From assembly GCA_018398585.1 (NCBI GenBank), contig JAGTTD010000001.1:9116501-9180500 (forward strand): 64,000 nucleotides of DNA, in the 5' to 3' direction. Both the position numbers and the translations under genes were made by a program. This stretch comes from Simmondsia chinensis (Eukaryota > Streptophyta > Magnoliopsida > Caryophyllales > Simmondsiaceae). The notes beneath the pieces were generated by a model. The model did not search any database. It had not been told where the DNA came from and saw only the letters and a program-made list of their open reading frames with translations. Of the stretch, positions 23,529 to 33,386 are shown piece by piece (position 1 is the stretch's first letter; each line of letters opens with the position of its first letter).

Positions 23529-24659
23529 ATGGATGATGTTGCTTGTGAGATTATGTCTTGGCTCCCAGTCAAATCTCTTTTGAGGTTTTCTTGTGTGTCT
23601 TCTCAGTTTCGTGATCTGATTTCAAGTGATGACTTCATTTAGAGACAACCTTTTCGAACCCTTAACCGTTGTGCGGATGGGATCCTGTTACAGCCAGAGA
23701 GTGATTTCTTTCATGATAACTTGGATATGTTTTCATCTTGAGGGGAGTTTTCTCCTATTATGCCGCCGGAGGTATCAGAAGCATTGATTGACAATGTTCG
23801 TGTGATTTGCGTGCAGGGTGGACTGGTGTTATGTGGGGACTATAATGCTTCCCGATTGTTTGTTTGCAATCCTGCCTTAGGTGTACGCCAGCCAGTGGTG
23901 TTACTTGAGAATATTTTTGGAGGTTTTTTGGATTCCCCCTTAAATCGAGTTTTTGGGTGTTTTGATACCGCTCCGGGCTCCGCGTTTTGGATTTTACCTT
24001 TTTCTAATGGTGATGGATTTAACCCATCCTTATTACGGTCCACGGTCTGGCGAATACCAGTGTACTTCTGGGAGGATGAGTGGAACTTTTGGGGGACTCT
24101 TGACGTGGGCCCCAGAAGTGTTTCACTTGTGGATCACGTTTGCTTGAATGGGGAACTCTTCTTTCTGTCTGACTGGGGGCATTACTTGGAAGGTGTTGAT
24201 GACCGCCCCTACTTGGTTTGCTGGAATACTGAGACCAGGGTATCACGTAGAATGGTTCTTCCTCCCATAGTTTGTGATGATTTATTTTCTTGCCGAGACC
24301 CCAAGATCTCCAAATGGTGGAACGCGTTAATGGATGCACCTGTTTTGTGCTTGGTCACCCTTCGCAGCCCTGTGTTTACCGTCTAAACTTTGACTAATGT
24401 AGAAGATCCTTCTTCCTAGATACGGCGGTATCGGCTGTTTATTCACTTGCCCAGGTCTGGCGGTAGATGGGATCCTGTTGTTACGAGCTTTGCGATATTC
24501 TGGGAGTGTTTAGTGTTTACCGCTCGTAATCAAGTGTTTCGCTGTGACCTTTTCTGGGGGAACTATGGGGGTAACTTTCAAACTCAGCTATTCTCATATT
24601 CAAGCTCACTGTTTCACTGCGGAGATGACCCTATGGTGCCTTTTAATGCTTTTGCGTAG
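23529..24659 (+). pseudogene. F-box / F-box-associated-like gene inside Tat element
   Basis: The ATG at 23529 opens MDDVACEIMSWLPVKSLL, then RFSCVSSQFRDLISSDDFI, which fits the plant F-box motif that binds SKP1 in SCF ubiquitin ligases. A TAG and a TGA follow in the same frame, which then stays open from 23760 to 24386. That part has a CNPALG-type block, FWILPFSNGDGF, VWRIPVYFWEDEW, VCLNGELFFLSDWG and CWNTETRVSRRMVLPP, the order of an F-box-associated domain. After the stop at 24386 a same-frame tail reaches 24659. Family length (about 370 codons) is reached. It lies 125 bp inside the 3' LTR, antisense to the element, and ends at a LINE insertion. I am fairly sure of the F-box, less so of the tail. 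As it stands it is a pseudogene unless the stops are read through or spliced. Confidence 0.6.
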
Positions 24660-24670
24660 AAACTTTTTGT

Positions 24671-27600
24671 TTAGGGGATTCATTTGCAACTTCTAGAGAG
24701 AGAAACTAGAGAGAGAGGCTCTAAACTGGCGATTTCCGGCGGGTGGTGCGTGGGGTAAGCAGGTGGCGCGTGGCCGCGTGCTCTGTTTTCTGCACGGCCT
24801 TCTCCTGCCACGTGAGAGAGCGTGCGGCCACGTACGACCATGATCTTTATATCCCTGTGATCCCTGAAGCCTGTAGAATCCAGTGGACTACTCCAATCAC
24901 CATTTCCAATCATTTTTTTGAGGGCGTAAACACATGTAAATGAGGGAGTTGAAGGTTGTAGGTGATTCGCGTAGGACGCATCATCTTGCTACCAAGATCT
25001 CATCTGTCCTCCTCCTGGTGCTTCTGGTTTTGATCCTTGGAGTGGTGGTGGTGGTGCTTGTGGCTAGCGGTGTCTTATTCTCTCTTCAGGTGCACATCTC
25101 GAAGTTCTTTGCAATGAACTCCTTTATGGATGCATTTTGGATAATCTTCCCTCATTACTCATTTATTTGCTCCTAGTTAGTGCCAATTTGCTGCTTTGGC
25201 ACTTGATTCGTGTTTTAATTCGCGTTTTGGACTTGAGGCGTTATCGCCCCTGTTTTTTTGATCGCCCGGGGGCCTGTTTGGCTGGTGGTGCTACTCGTTC
25301 TTGATAGTTTTGCTCAAGATTGTACTGTTCTTGCTTCTTGCTGTTTCGCATCGATTTCTTGAGCATCCGATTGGGTTTGTACTCCCCCTGTTTTCGGTCT
25401 CCTCATTTTGGTGGTTTCCCCTATTTCTGCGTGGGGAGTTTGTGTGGCTGGGTCTCTTGTTGATCTTTTTTGGATCTTGCTTTAGTCCCTTGCGTGGAGG
25501 TCGTGGGTCGTTTGGTGGGGCTTGTGGTGGTTTTGGTGGTGGTTGTGTTTCGTTTGGAGGTGGCTTGTGAGTTGCTTGAGGAGGTTGGATTGGGGCTTGG
25601 GTGGTGGTTGCGTGTAGGCGCGTGGGCATGGCTCTGGGGTTCGACGGTGGGGTCTGGTGTTTTGTTGGTGGCTGGCGCGTGGGAAGTTGGTGGCAGGAGG
25701 TGACTTGTTGGGTGGTTGGGTTTGTTAGGTTGTTAAGTGGTTGTTAAGGTTGTTAGCGATATTTTGATTGGTTGTTAATCATTCAAGATATTTGTTTGCC
25801 CATTCGGTATGGCCTCGAGATGATGAGTTGCTTCCGGATTGGTTGATGAATGATTTTTGGGACAAAAGTTCGGGGGAGTCGTTTGATGAATGGCATGCTC
25901 GGGTTAATGCCCCTTCGACAAGCACCCTTTCTTACGTTCCTCCTAAAACTATCAATGAAAAAATCGTTGCAACTATATCTCGTGATGATGTAGCCCCGGG
26001 TTTTGCCAAATGGAGTCGTTGCCTCACGGGTCGTTTTATCGGGGGGCGAGTTGCACTCTTGTGTTGTACTGTAGTTGCTTATCCCTTTGGGGCTTTAAAG
26101 GCCTTGAATGTGTTATTCCCTCCAAAACGGGCTATTTCGTTTGCTTTCGCTCCTATGATGACGCCCATAGAGTGCTCCAAGGTTGCCCTTGGCACTTTAA
26201 GGGTCGGTATTTAGCTCTGCATCACTGGTTTCTCGATGACGTGGCACCTAGGGTTGAACCCTCAACCCTCCCGATTTGGGTCCAAATACATGGGCTCCAT
26301 GCACCCTTATGGACGAGTAAGGCCTTGAGCTCGATTGCAAGTGGGGTGGGTCGCCCCCTCTATATGGACAAACCGACCCTTGATGGGTCTTCAATTCAAT
26401 ATGCTCGTGTGTGCGTTGACATTGATGCTTGGAACCCGCTTCCTAGTGATATGGAAGTTCATTTTGAGGATCTTTGCATCCCGATCACTTTCAAGTATGG
26501 TTTGCCCCCAATATGTTGTAAGTGTTCGAATTTTGGTCACTCTTGTCCGAACTCTTCTCCTCGTCCACCGGTTGAGATCATTCATGGGGCTAACGCCCGT
26601 CATCGAGGACGGCAACACAAAACGAGAGCGGATCGTGGGCTCGGGAAAAATATGGAGGTAGATGGGATGGAAACACATGATTTTGGGCTTGAAAAAATTG
26701 CTCAAGATGATATTGGGCCATTAAAACAAGTTCAAAGCCCAAGGGGATCACCCCTTGAGCCTTTTACCGATGGGCCCGTGAGCCCACCCTCCCTTTTGGC
26801 CCAACACGCTGTTGGGCCTATCTCACGGGCTGGGGATGATAGTGCCCCAGCTCTCGGTTTGGGCTTGGGAGGCCCAGGGCTCCCCAGGCCCATTGGGGTA
26901 GCAGGGGGCATGCTGGCCCCTGCTACCATGGGCCTGAGAGGCACCAGGCCTCTCAGGCCCAGTTCTGCCCCTGCAGGGGGCATGCGGCCCCCTGCTGGCC
27001 CTTTTGGCCTAGGTGATGCAGGCCCACTCGGGTCTTCCCGTGGGTTGGAGGCCCCTATTTCCTCTTCCCGGGCTGATGCTATTGCTTCGAGTTCGTTTCG
27101 GGATGCTTCGGATGCGGTCTCTTTTCTCGGACTCTCGGATTCCCCGGACTCTTCGGGCTCTAGGTTTCATAGGACCTCCTTTGAGTCCCGTCCGGACGCC
27201 TCCTCTGATCGATCCCGTGGTCGTCTAGTTCCTCTGGGGCTTTCTGATTTCTATATCTCTTCGGATTCTCATGACTCGCTAACATTGGCTACGCCTATTT
27301 AGTGCTCTCTGAACCGCGAGGCTAGTGTTTCGAGCCTTGCTCCTCTTAACGGAGGTGCTAGTGTTATGATGTATTCATCTACTGTTGACTCTTCTGACAT
27401 TGGTTGGACTGATGCCTCCTCTCGTCTCTCGCGAAAGGCTGAGAGCCAGATGACTCAGGAAGCCGTTAAGGCTGCCGCTGCTACTGCTGCTGCTTCTCAT
27501 GGGGATTGATTTCCCTTTTTTTCTTTTCTTTTCTCTTCGTTTTTTTCTTCTGTTCTCTTGTATTTTTATTTGTAGGAGTTTTTTCTCCTTCCTCTTTGGC

Positions 27601-27779
27601 CCTTTTTGGCCTTGTTTCGCCTTCTTGGTTTCGCTTGTGCATTTTTTGCTTTGTTATTGTCCCGTCTAACATGTAGGCTGTTCGGACTTGTTAAGGGTAT
27701 GCCCCTGTACTCTTGTACTTGCTCTTTTTGGTACTAAAAAATAAAAACGCTGACTTACCAAAAAAAAAAAAACAAAAAA
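24671..27779 (+). mobile_element. ORF1-only LINE with perfect target duplication
   Basis: The element is flanked by the 11-bp duplication AAACTTTTTGT (24660-24670 and 27780-27790) and ends in an A-rich tail (27760-27779) after a typical plant LINE 3' end (TTGTACTTGCTC...ACTAAAAAATAAAAA). It holds about 1.1 kb of leader, one ORF1 (25768-27302), a short 3' extension and a 3' UTR. No endonuclease or RT is present. The 5' end is not a random truncation within ORF2, so ORF2 was lost internally or never present. It sits just beyond the F-box frame in the Tat 3' region. Confidence 0.8.
25768..27302 (+). pseudogene. LINE ORF1: DUF4283 plus zinc knuckle
   Basis: Two overlapping frames make one ORF1. 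The first (25768-26214) has a long N-terminal region and TINEKIVATISRDDVAPGF. The second (26010-27302) continues with CVIPSKTGYFVCFRSYDDA, CPWHFKGRYLALHHW, LPIWVQIHGLHAPLW and GVGRPLYMDKPTLDG, the DUF4283 pattern. A zinc-knuckle-like block, ICCKCSNFGHSCPNS, follows; its last cysteine is displaced. The C-terminal half is Gly/Pro/Ser-rich. The switch of frame lies near a G run at 26041. The protein would coat LINE RNA and help target priming. Apart from that frameshift the reading is nearly open. Confidence 0.7.
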
Positions 27780-27790
27780 AAACTTTTTGT

Positions 27791-28025
27791 GGCCTTAGTG
27801 GCCTTTTTGATGTATTACTGTTTTTATGATGGTAACCTGTTCCAATTTTTTCCTGTAATAGGTAGCCGGGTCCCATAACTTAATTTGTAGGTTTTGCACT
27901 TGTATTAAATGTTCGTATGCGCTTACGGATTTTACTATAAATGATCATAACGCTTTATTCTAAGTAAATTATGCAACTATGTGAACTTGATGTGTCGTAT
28001 CCCTACTTTTAATTCGGGCCAACAA
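27791..28025. other. Tat 3' region between F-box unit and tandem repeats
   Basis: No coding motif is seen. Once the LINE is removed this follows directly on the F-box frame, so it would be that unit's 3' UTR. A TATAAATG sequence lies near 27936. Confidence 0.4.
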
Positions 28026-29270
28026 CCGCTAGCCCCCTTGTGTGAAGGGACTTATGATAACTGTGGGCTCTCACGTTATATGAGAGTTACCGCGCTCGAA
28101 TAACCCCGTGCTCCCATTTCATTTGGAGCCAAAACTATCGCCAACCCCCTGCGTGTGAGGGGACTTAAGATAACCGCGGGCTCTCACGTTATATGAGAGT
28201 TACCGCGCACGAATAACTCCATGCTCCCATTTCAGTTGGAGCAAAAACAACCGCCAGCCCCCGTGTCTGAGGGGGCTTGTGATTACCGCGGGCCCTCACG
28301 TTAGGTGATAGTTATCGCACCCGAATAATCCCATGCTCCCATTTCAATTGGAGTCAAAACTACCGCCAGCCCCCTGCGTGTGAGGGGACTTAAGATAACC
28401 GAGGGCTCTCACGTTATATGAGAGTTACCGCGCCCGAATAACCCCGTGCTCCCATTTCAATTGGAGCCAAAACTACCGCCAGCCCCCTGCGTGTGAGGGG
28501 ACTTAAGATAACCGCGAGCTCTCACGTTATATGAGAGTTACCGCGCCTGAACAACCCCGCGCTCCCATTTTAATTGGAGCCAAAACTACCGCCAGCCCCC
28601 TGCGTGTGAGGGGACTTAAGATAACCGCGGGCTCTCACGTTATATGAAAGTTACAGTGCCCGAATAACCCTGTGCTCCCATTTCAATTGGAGCCAAAACT
28701 ACTGCCAGCCCCCTGCTTACAGGTGGCCACCGGCCGGGCCGGGCGGGCCCGGGTTGGCCCATTTTTCGTTAGCTTTAAAAAAATGCAAAATTTTAAATAT
28801 ACAAAGTCGTGTTGTACTAAAATTATTATAATTCATTGATAAATAATATGAGATACAAATACATTTTATCTCAAGCACTAATAATACTAAATATATGTAA
28901 TAAAATAAAATATATAGTAAGTAATAGTAAATAATGGTAAATAAATAACGTAACAAGTACAAATGCAACGCAGTTGGAGCCTAATATTTAAAAGTATAAA
29001 TTTATTTATTAAAAAATACAAAGTAAAAGTAATATAAAATTTTTTTTTTTAACTAGGAGGACTCCCGGGCCCAAGCTGAGGCCCGGCCGGGCCCAGCGCC
29101 CATCAAAAATGTAGCGGGCCGGGTCCCGTTGGCCACCTCTACCTCTGCGTGTGAGGGGACTTAAGATAACCGCGGGCTCTCACGTTATATGAGAGTTATC
29201 GCGCCCAAACAACCTTGTGCTCCAATTTCAATTGGAGCGAAAACAACCGCGAGCCCCCTGTGTATAAGGG
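28026..29270. repeat. 113-bp tandem repeat array in Tat 3' region
   Basis: Units start at about 28026, 28138, 28251, 28363, 28476, 28589 and 28702, with a partial unit from 29247. Unit 7 is split by the hAT element at 28718-29141. Each unit carries GCCCCCTGCGTGTGAGGGG, a palindromic CTCTCACG...TATGAGAG stem, GTTACCGCGCCCGAATAA and GCTCCCATTTCAATTGGAGC, itself a palindrome. Units differ at a few per cent of positions. Satellite-like arrays between pol and the 3' LTR are known in Tat/Ogre elements. Confidence 0.85.
28718..29141 (+). mobile_element. Non-autonomous hAT element in the tandem array
   Basis: Ends are TACAGGTGGCCACCGGCC and, inverted, TAGAGGTGGCCAACGGGACC. Subterminal segments are rich in GGCCGGGCC and the middle is A+T-rich. 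It interrupts one 113-bp unit. The flanking octamers CCCCTGCT and CCTCTGCG fit a duplicated CCCCTGCG from the repeat consensus with one change on each side. Confidence 0.75.
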
Positions 29271-29593
29271 ATAGGCGTTAATTTAAGCTCCAGATTCTAA
29301 GGCACGGTGCCACGTGCCCTGTTTTCCCTTTTCCCGCTCTTTTTTCTCTATTCTCTGGCTTTTATGGCCCCCTGTCACTCAAAAACCCTAATTTCACTTT
29401 TCTATGGCGATTTTTTCCTCTCTCATAAACCTTCACCTTTCTCTTTCAGAAATTCTGCTCGGTTTCTCTCTTCACCTCCATTTTCGAAATGATTTCAAGG
29501 TAAATCACTGATTTTTTACATCTTTTTAGCTGAAAATAAGGTTTGACCCTACTCTTGTTCTCTTTTTTCTGGGGTTTTCCCTGTTTTATGGTA
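29271..29593 (+). promoter_or_regulatory. Leader region of Tat antisense ORF
   Basis: C/T-rich sequence between the tandem array and the first conserved codons of the antisense ORF. Small ATG frames (29307 and 29488) precede it. ATGATTTCAAGGTAAATC at 29488 could be a first exon with a GTAAAT donor. No clear TATA box was found, so the promoter position is unknown. Confidence 0.3.
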
Positions 29594-32558
29594 AATCACC
29601 CCATTAGGGCTTCTATGGAGGAACTTGGAATCCCCATGGAAGATCCTAATGTTAACGCTCAAGCCATGGAGGATTTTATGGCCTATTTGAGTGGTTGTGC
29701 CTCTTTAAACTTTGTGAAGGCGGGGGTGCTTCCTGGCGAGGGAATTTCTCCTTTTGTCTGTTGGCTGCTTGGTCTTGAAATTATACCCTCGGTTTCAAAG
29801 GTGATCGCCCCCCTCTCGCTTAGAGGGAACCTTGCTGAGTCCTCTAATACTTATTAGGGTAAGATTACCTTTCTAACCTTCCTTTGGTGTTTTCTTGTTT
29901 TTGTTTTTGTTTTTTTTTTTTTTAATCTTTCTTAGCAAGATGGCTCCAAAACGCATGCAGGAGGGGGGGGGGGGGGTCAATCCCAGGGTCGGACTGGGGA
30001 AGCATTTGCTGAGGAGGGATTAGGGGTTGAGCCTCTGTCATGGTTGGCTCCTTCCTACGCAGGGTCCCCTGATGAAGCAGCTATGCGTGCCCAATTTCCT
30101 GAGGCAGCTTTAGCCCTTCCTTTGGGGATGCTTGTATCCTCCTTAGCTATAGCAGAGGGAATAAGGAAGTTCCATGAAAAAGATTATTTTCCTGACGATT
30201 ATGAGATTGTAGGTCCTGGGGAGAACGATAGCATTCTATACCCTCGTTCTCCTGGATTTCTTTCTATCACAATTGATTATTTGGAAGCTGGTTTTCACTT
30301 CCCCCCGCCAAATATTCTTGAATGGGTTTTTAGGCAGTATTCTTTGTGTCCTAGTCAAATTAGCCCTAATGGCTTTCGTAACATTTACGGCTATCTGCTC
30401 ACTTGCTTTGTGGCTGGCTTAGCTTCATCCACCGGTAGCTTTGACTTCCTTTTCAGGTGTAAACAGGTTAGGGGTGTGGCTGCCTTTAAGGGCAAGCCGG
30501 GAGTTAATTTTGTGGAGGTCAATGCCTCTAAATTGAACTTTTGGCAAAACAAGTTTGTCTGGGTGAGGTCCTCAGCCTTTCAATATCCCCACCTATTGGA
30601 CCACCCTAAACAAATGTAGCATCCCCTCAGAGGATGGCTTATCTTCTCATGATAAGGAGGTGGTTCAATACTTTGAAAGGGACCTGAACCTACGGTACTT
30701 AGCCACTAAGTAAGTACTGTCTCAAGTGAAGGTCTTAATTAAGGCCGGGTTATGTGCCCGGCCTATTAGTGGTGAGTGGCCCTTTCTGGATGCTTGTTTT
30801 TACTTAGACTTTCCATTTATCCTTCCTTTGATTCTCTACTTTTTCCACTTTCAGGACCATAAGCGGATGTAGATGTGGTAAGACTCACTGAAGCCTACCG
30901 TGAGGGGTTGAGGCAAAAGAAAGGAGAGGCTGGGGGTAAGAAAACAACCAGAAAAGGGAAAAGAGCCACCACTGGAGGTGGAGAAGAGCCACCTAAAAGG
31001 GTTGCATAGCCCGAAAGGGCTAAGAAGAAGAAGACTCAGGTCATTATTGATGCTCTTGCTGCAACCTCTTCTAAGGCGGAAGCTCCCCCCGTGCCTATTG
31101 TCCAGGCATCTTCTGCTATGGAGGGACCGCTTTCTGCTCATGGCGATCAAAGGGGAGACACCTTGCCACCTTGGTTAGAAAGGACAGTCTCCCAGGATGA
31201 GCAACAGAGGGTAGAAACGAGTGGGCCCTTGGTACAGGAGGGAAGCGAAACCGTCGTAGAAGCTCCTGCCCCTTTATTAGAAGCAGCGGCAGGGCAACCG
31301 CCATCAGTTTCACCTGAATCATTGGGCGCTCCTTCGACCTTGGCGGAGGTTCAACCACTTGGTGACGAGGCAACGATTGCTAGGGTTGGACTAGACCAGA
31401 ATGAGATGCTTTCGGATCTACCGTCAGCTCTGATAGAGAAAGCTTCTCTTCCCTCAGAGGTTCTGCCGTCCTCTTCTTTACCTTTAAGGAGCGAATCTCC
31501 TTTGGGGGTCCCGATATTCGCTCAAAGGTCATCTTTGGAAGGGGGTGAGAGTATGGGACATGGTGGGGTTTCGGGTAGGCTTCCTCCCTCCTTCTCGATT
31601 GACTTATCTGCCCCTGAAGATCTTTTCCTCCCTTCCTCCCGATTGCCGACCTCACTTTTTCAAGGCGGGGCTCCTTTAGCTGGAGAGACTTCTTTTAGAG
31701 CTTCTTCTCAACTTGTGGGTTCAAGCTCATGTTCCTTTTCCCTCTGAGAGGATGTGGATGTTGTTCGTCAGACTAGTTCGGCGATACTTCCCTCAGAAAG
31801 CCCCCAGCCGGTTACCGGGGATACGGTTGCTACTTATGTCTTGAAAGGTATTTCGTTTAATTGATATTTCCAATATCTCATCATCCCAAACTTACACATT
31901 TGCCTTGTGATTTTAGATCAGTTCTTGGACCACTACTATGGCCTTGGAATGGTTTCATGAGCGAGAGGCAACCGTTCAAGAGCTGACCCTCTTAAGGGAG
32001 GAGAATCGGAAGCTAGCCGAGGAGGCACAAGGAGCCAAAGTGGGGATGGGTGAGAGGGACAAAGACATACGGCAACTTATAGAAGAGAAGGAGGCCGCAA
32101 TAAAGGAGGCCCGAATGGCGGAAGAAGAAAAGAGGAAGGCCGTTACAAAGGCCCAGTTAATAAGGGTAGAAAAGGAAGGGATGGAGGTTGAGTTCCAAAA
32201 GCAAAGGGAAGAGAAGGAGAGAATGGCGGAGGAGATCCAAAGGTTGAGAGGGGAGTTACAAGCCAGTCGGGGTCTTACAGCAGAACTTCGTGAGGAAGCC
32301 CAGACTAGATGGCCTAAATTTGCAGAGGCCACCATTTCCCAGTTTAGGGACAGTGACGAGTTCCAAAATTTGATGAGCTCTTCTTATTGGCGTGGCTTTA
32401 CCTCTGGTCTCTTCGGGTTTGCCCACTACCTGGTTCGTCATGTGCCCAGCCTTAGCTGTGACTTGCTTCAACAGGTGGCGGATCAGTTCCACCAAGACCT
32501 TGTACATTCACGGGGAGCATCCGGTGCTCCAGGGGCTTCTGGGAGTAACCAACCTTAG
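29594..32558 (+). pseudogene. Tat antisense ORF, putative gypsy-type transposon protein
   Basis: A multi-exon-like unit antisense to the host element. An N-terminal block (MEELGIPMEDPNVNAQAM, to 29857) is followed by a GTAAGA...TTCTTAG intron candidate (29859-29934). A central block (29940-30619) includes FPEAALALPLGM, FLSITIDYLEAGFHFPP and SPNGFRNIYGYL, matching proteins annotated as putative gypsy-type transposon (Pfam Transposase_28 as I recall). A low-complexity acidic/Ser/Pro linker (30870-31747) follows, then a strong coiled coil (MALEWFHEREATVQEL to about 32270) and a C-terminal tail. Intron-like gaps also lie near 30770-30855 and 31846-31916. A 14-G run near 29970 shifts the frame, and a stop interrupts at about 31007. 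Role in the element is unknown. Confidence 0.65.
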
Positions 32559-32920
32559 CTGCCTCCTTTTATCTTCTTTCCTTTTTGTTTTTTTTTTATG
32601 TCTTTTTGTTGTTTTAGGATAGGAACCTACCATTTTTTTTAGAAGATCGATGACATATGAATTTTCTCCTTTTTTGTACTTGTAAGAATTCACGGTCATC
32701 ACGTTACCATACTCCTTGTAATGGCAGCATCAATGAATATACTTTATGATCAAACCCCTTGTCTTTGTAATACTTGTGATAACTTAGCGATTTTATTATA
32801 ACAAAAATGTGTATATCATCCTTCTCACGGTTTGCCCATATAGGCGCTTGTCTTATCCGTAATCTAAACAACCTAACCACCCTCATTCCTTATTATTTAC
32901 ATAGTTTAGACCATGTACGA
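32559..32920. other. Region between Tat integrase stop and antisense ORF
   Basis: On the minus strand this begins the 3' region after the integrase stop at 32921-32923. On the plus strand it is the 3' flank of the antisense ORF. Nothing else is recognised. Confidence 0.4.
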
Positions 32921-33002
32921 CTATACATAGTACTTCTTCAGGTTCTTCATATTCTAGGCACGCGGAATCTTAGTGCCGTCAAGCCGTTCCAATTTGTAAC
33001 TT

Positions 33003-33353
33003 TGTTATGTTTCTTATTCATTTGTGATGTAATAAGGTGCCGTGTGCTTGTATTGTTTGAATTGGTGTTTGGCGCCAAAAGTCCGGTAGGTAGTTAAGTC
33101 CCAGCTGGTCAGTTTTGGCGGCTGCTTGGAGAGTCGGTTAGGTGTGTGTCTTGGTTCATTGTAATTAGATCCTTATAAGTAGGTGATCATGTGTAATTCT
33201 TACTCATTCAATGAAATATCCAACCAATCTCTTTGAAATTAAACCTTCTTTCTCTCACCTAATTCTCTCTATTTTCTCATCTCCTTCACTTCTTCCTCAT
33301 CCCATACTCTCTTAATATTAGGTTAAGATCAAGATTTAATCTCGATCCTAACA
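33003..33353 (+). repeat. 5' LTR of chromovirus
   Basis: Matched by 38275-38625. It contains TTATAAGTAGG, a TATA-like element, about 170 bp from its start and a pyrimidine-rich U5. Confidence 0.9.
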
Positions 33354-33354
33354 A

Positions 33355-33370
33355 TTGGTATTAGAGCCTC
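33355..33370 (+). other. Primer-binding site of chromovirus
   Basis: TTGGTATTAGAGCCTC directly after the 5' LTR resembles the Met-tRNA-type PBS TGGTATCAGAGC with one change. Confidence 0.7.
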
Positions 33371-33386
33371 GTTTGGCTTCCAAATC

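Noticed and set aside
23840..24339. Minus-strand frames at 23840-24043 and 24019-24339
   Set aside because: Shadows of the F-box frame on the opposite strand, with no motif of their own.
28026..28716. CRISPR-like array
   Set aside because: Units are about 113 bp with no unique spacers; it is a plant satellite-like tandem repeat inside a retrotransposon.
32256..32507. Minus-strand frame opposite the coiled coil
   Set aside because: It is a shadow of the plus-strand coiled-coil region; no Tat sense gene is expected after the integrase stop.
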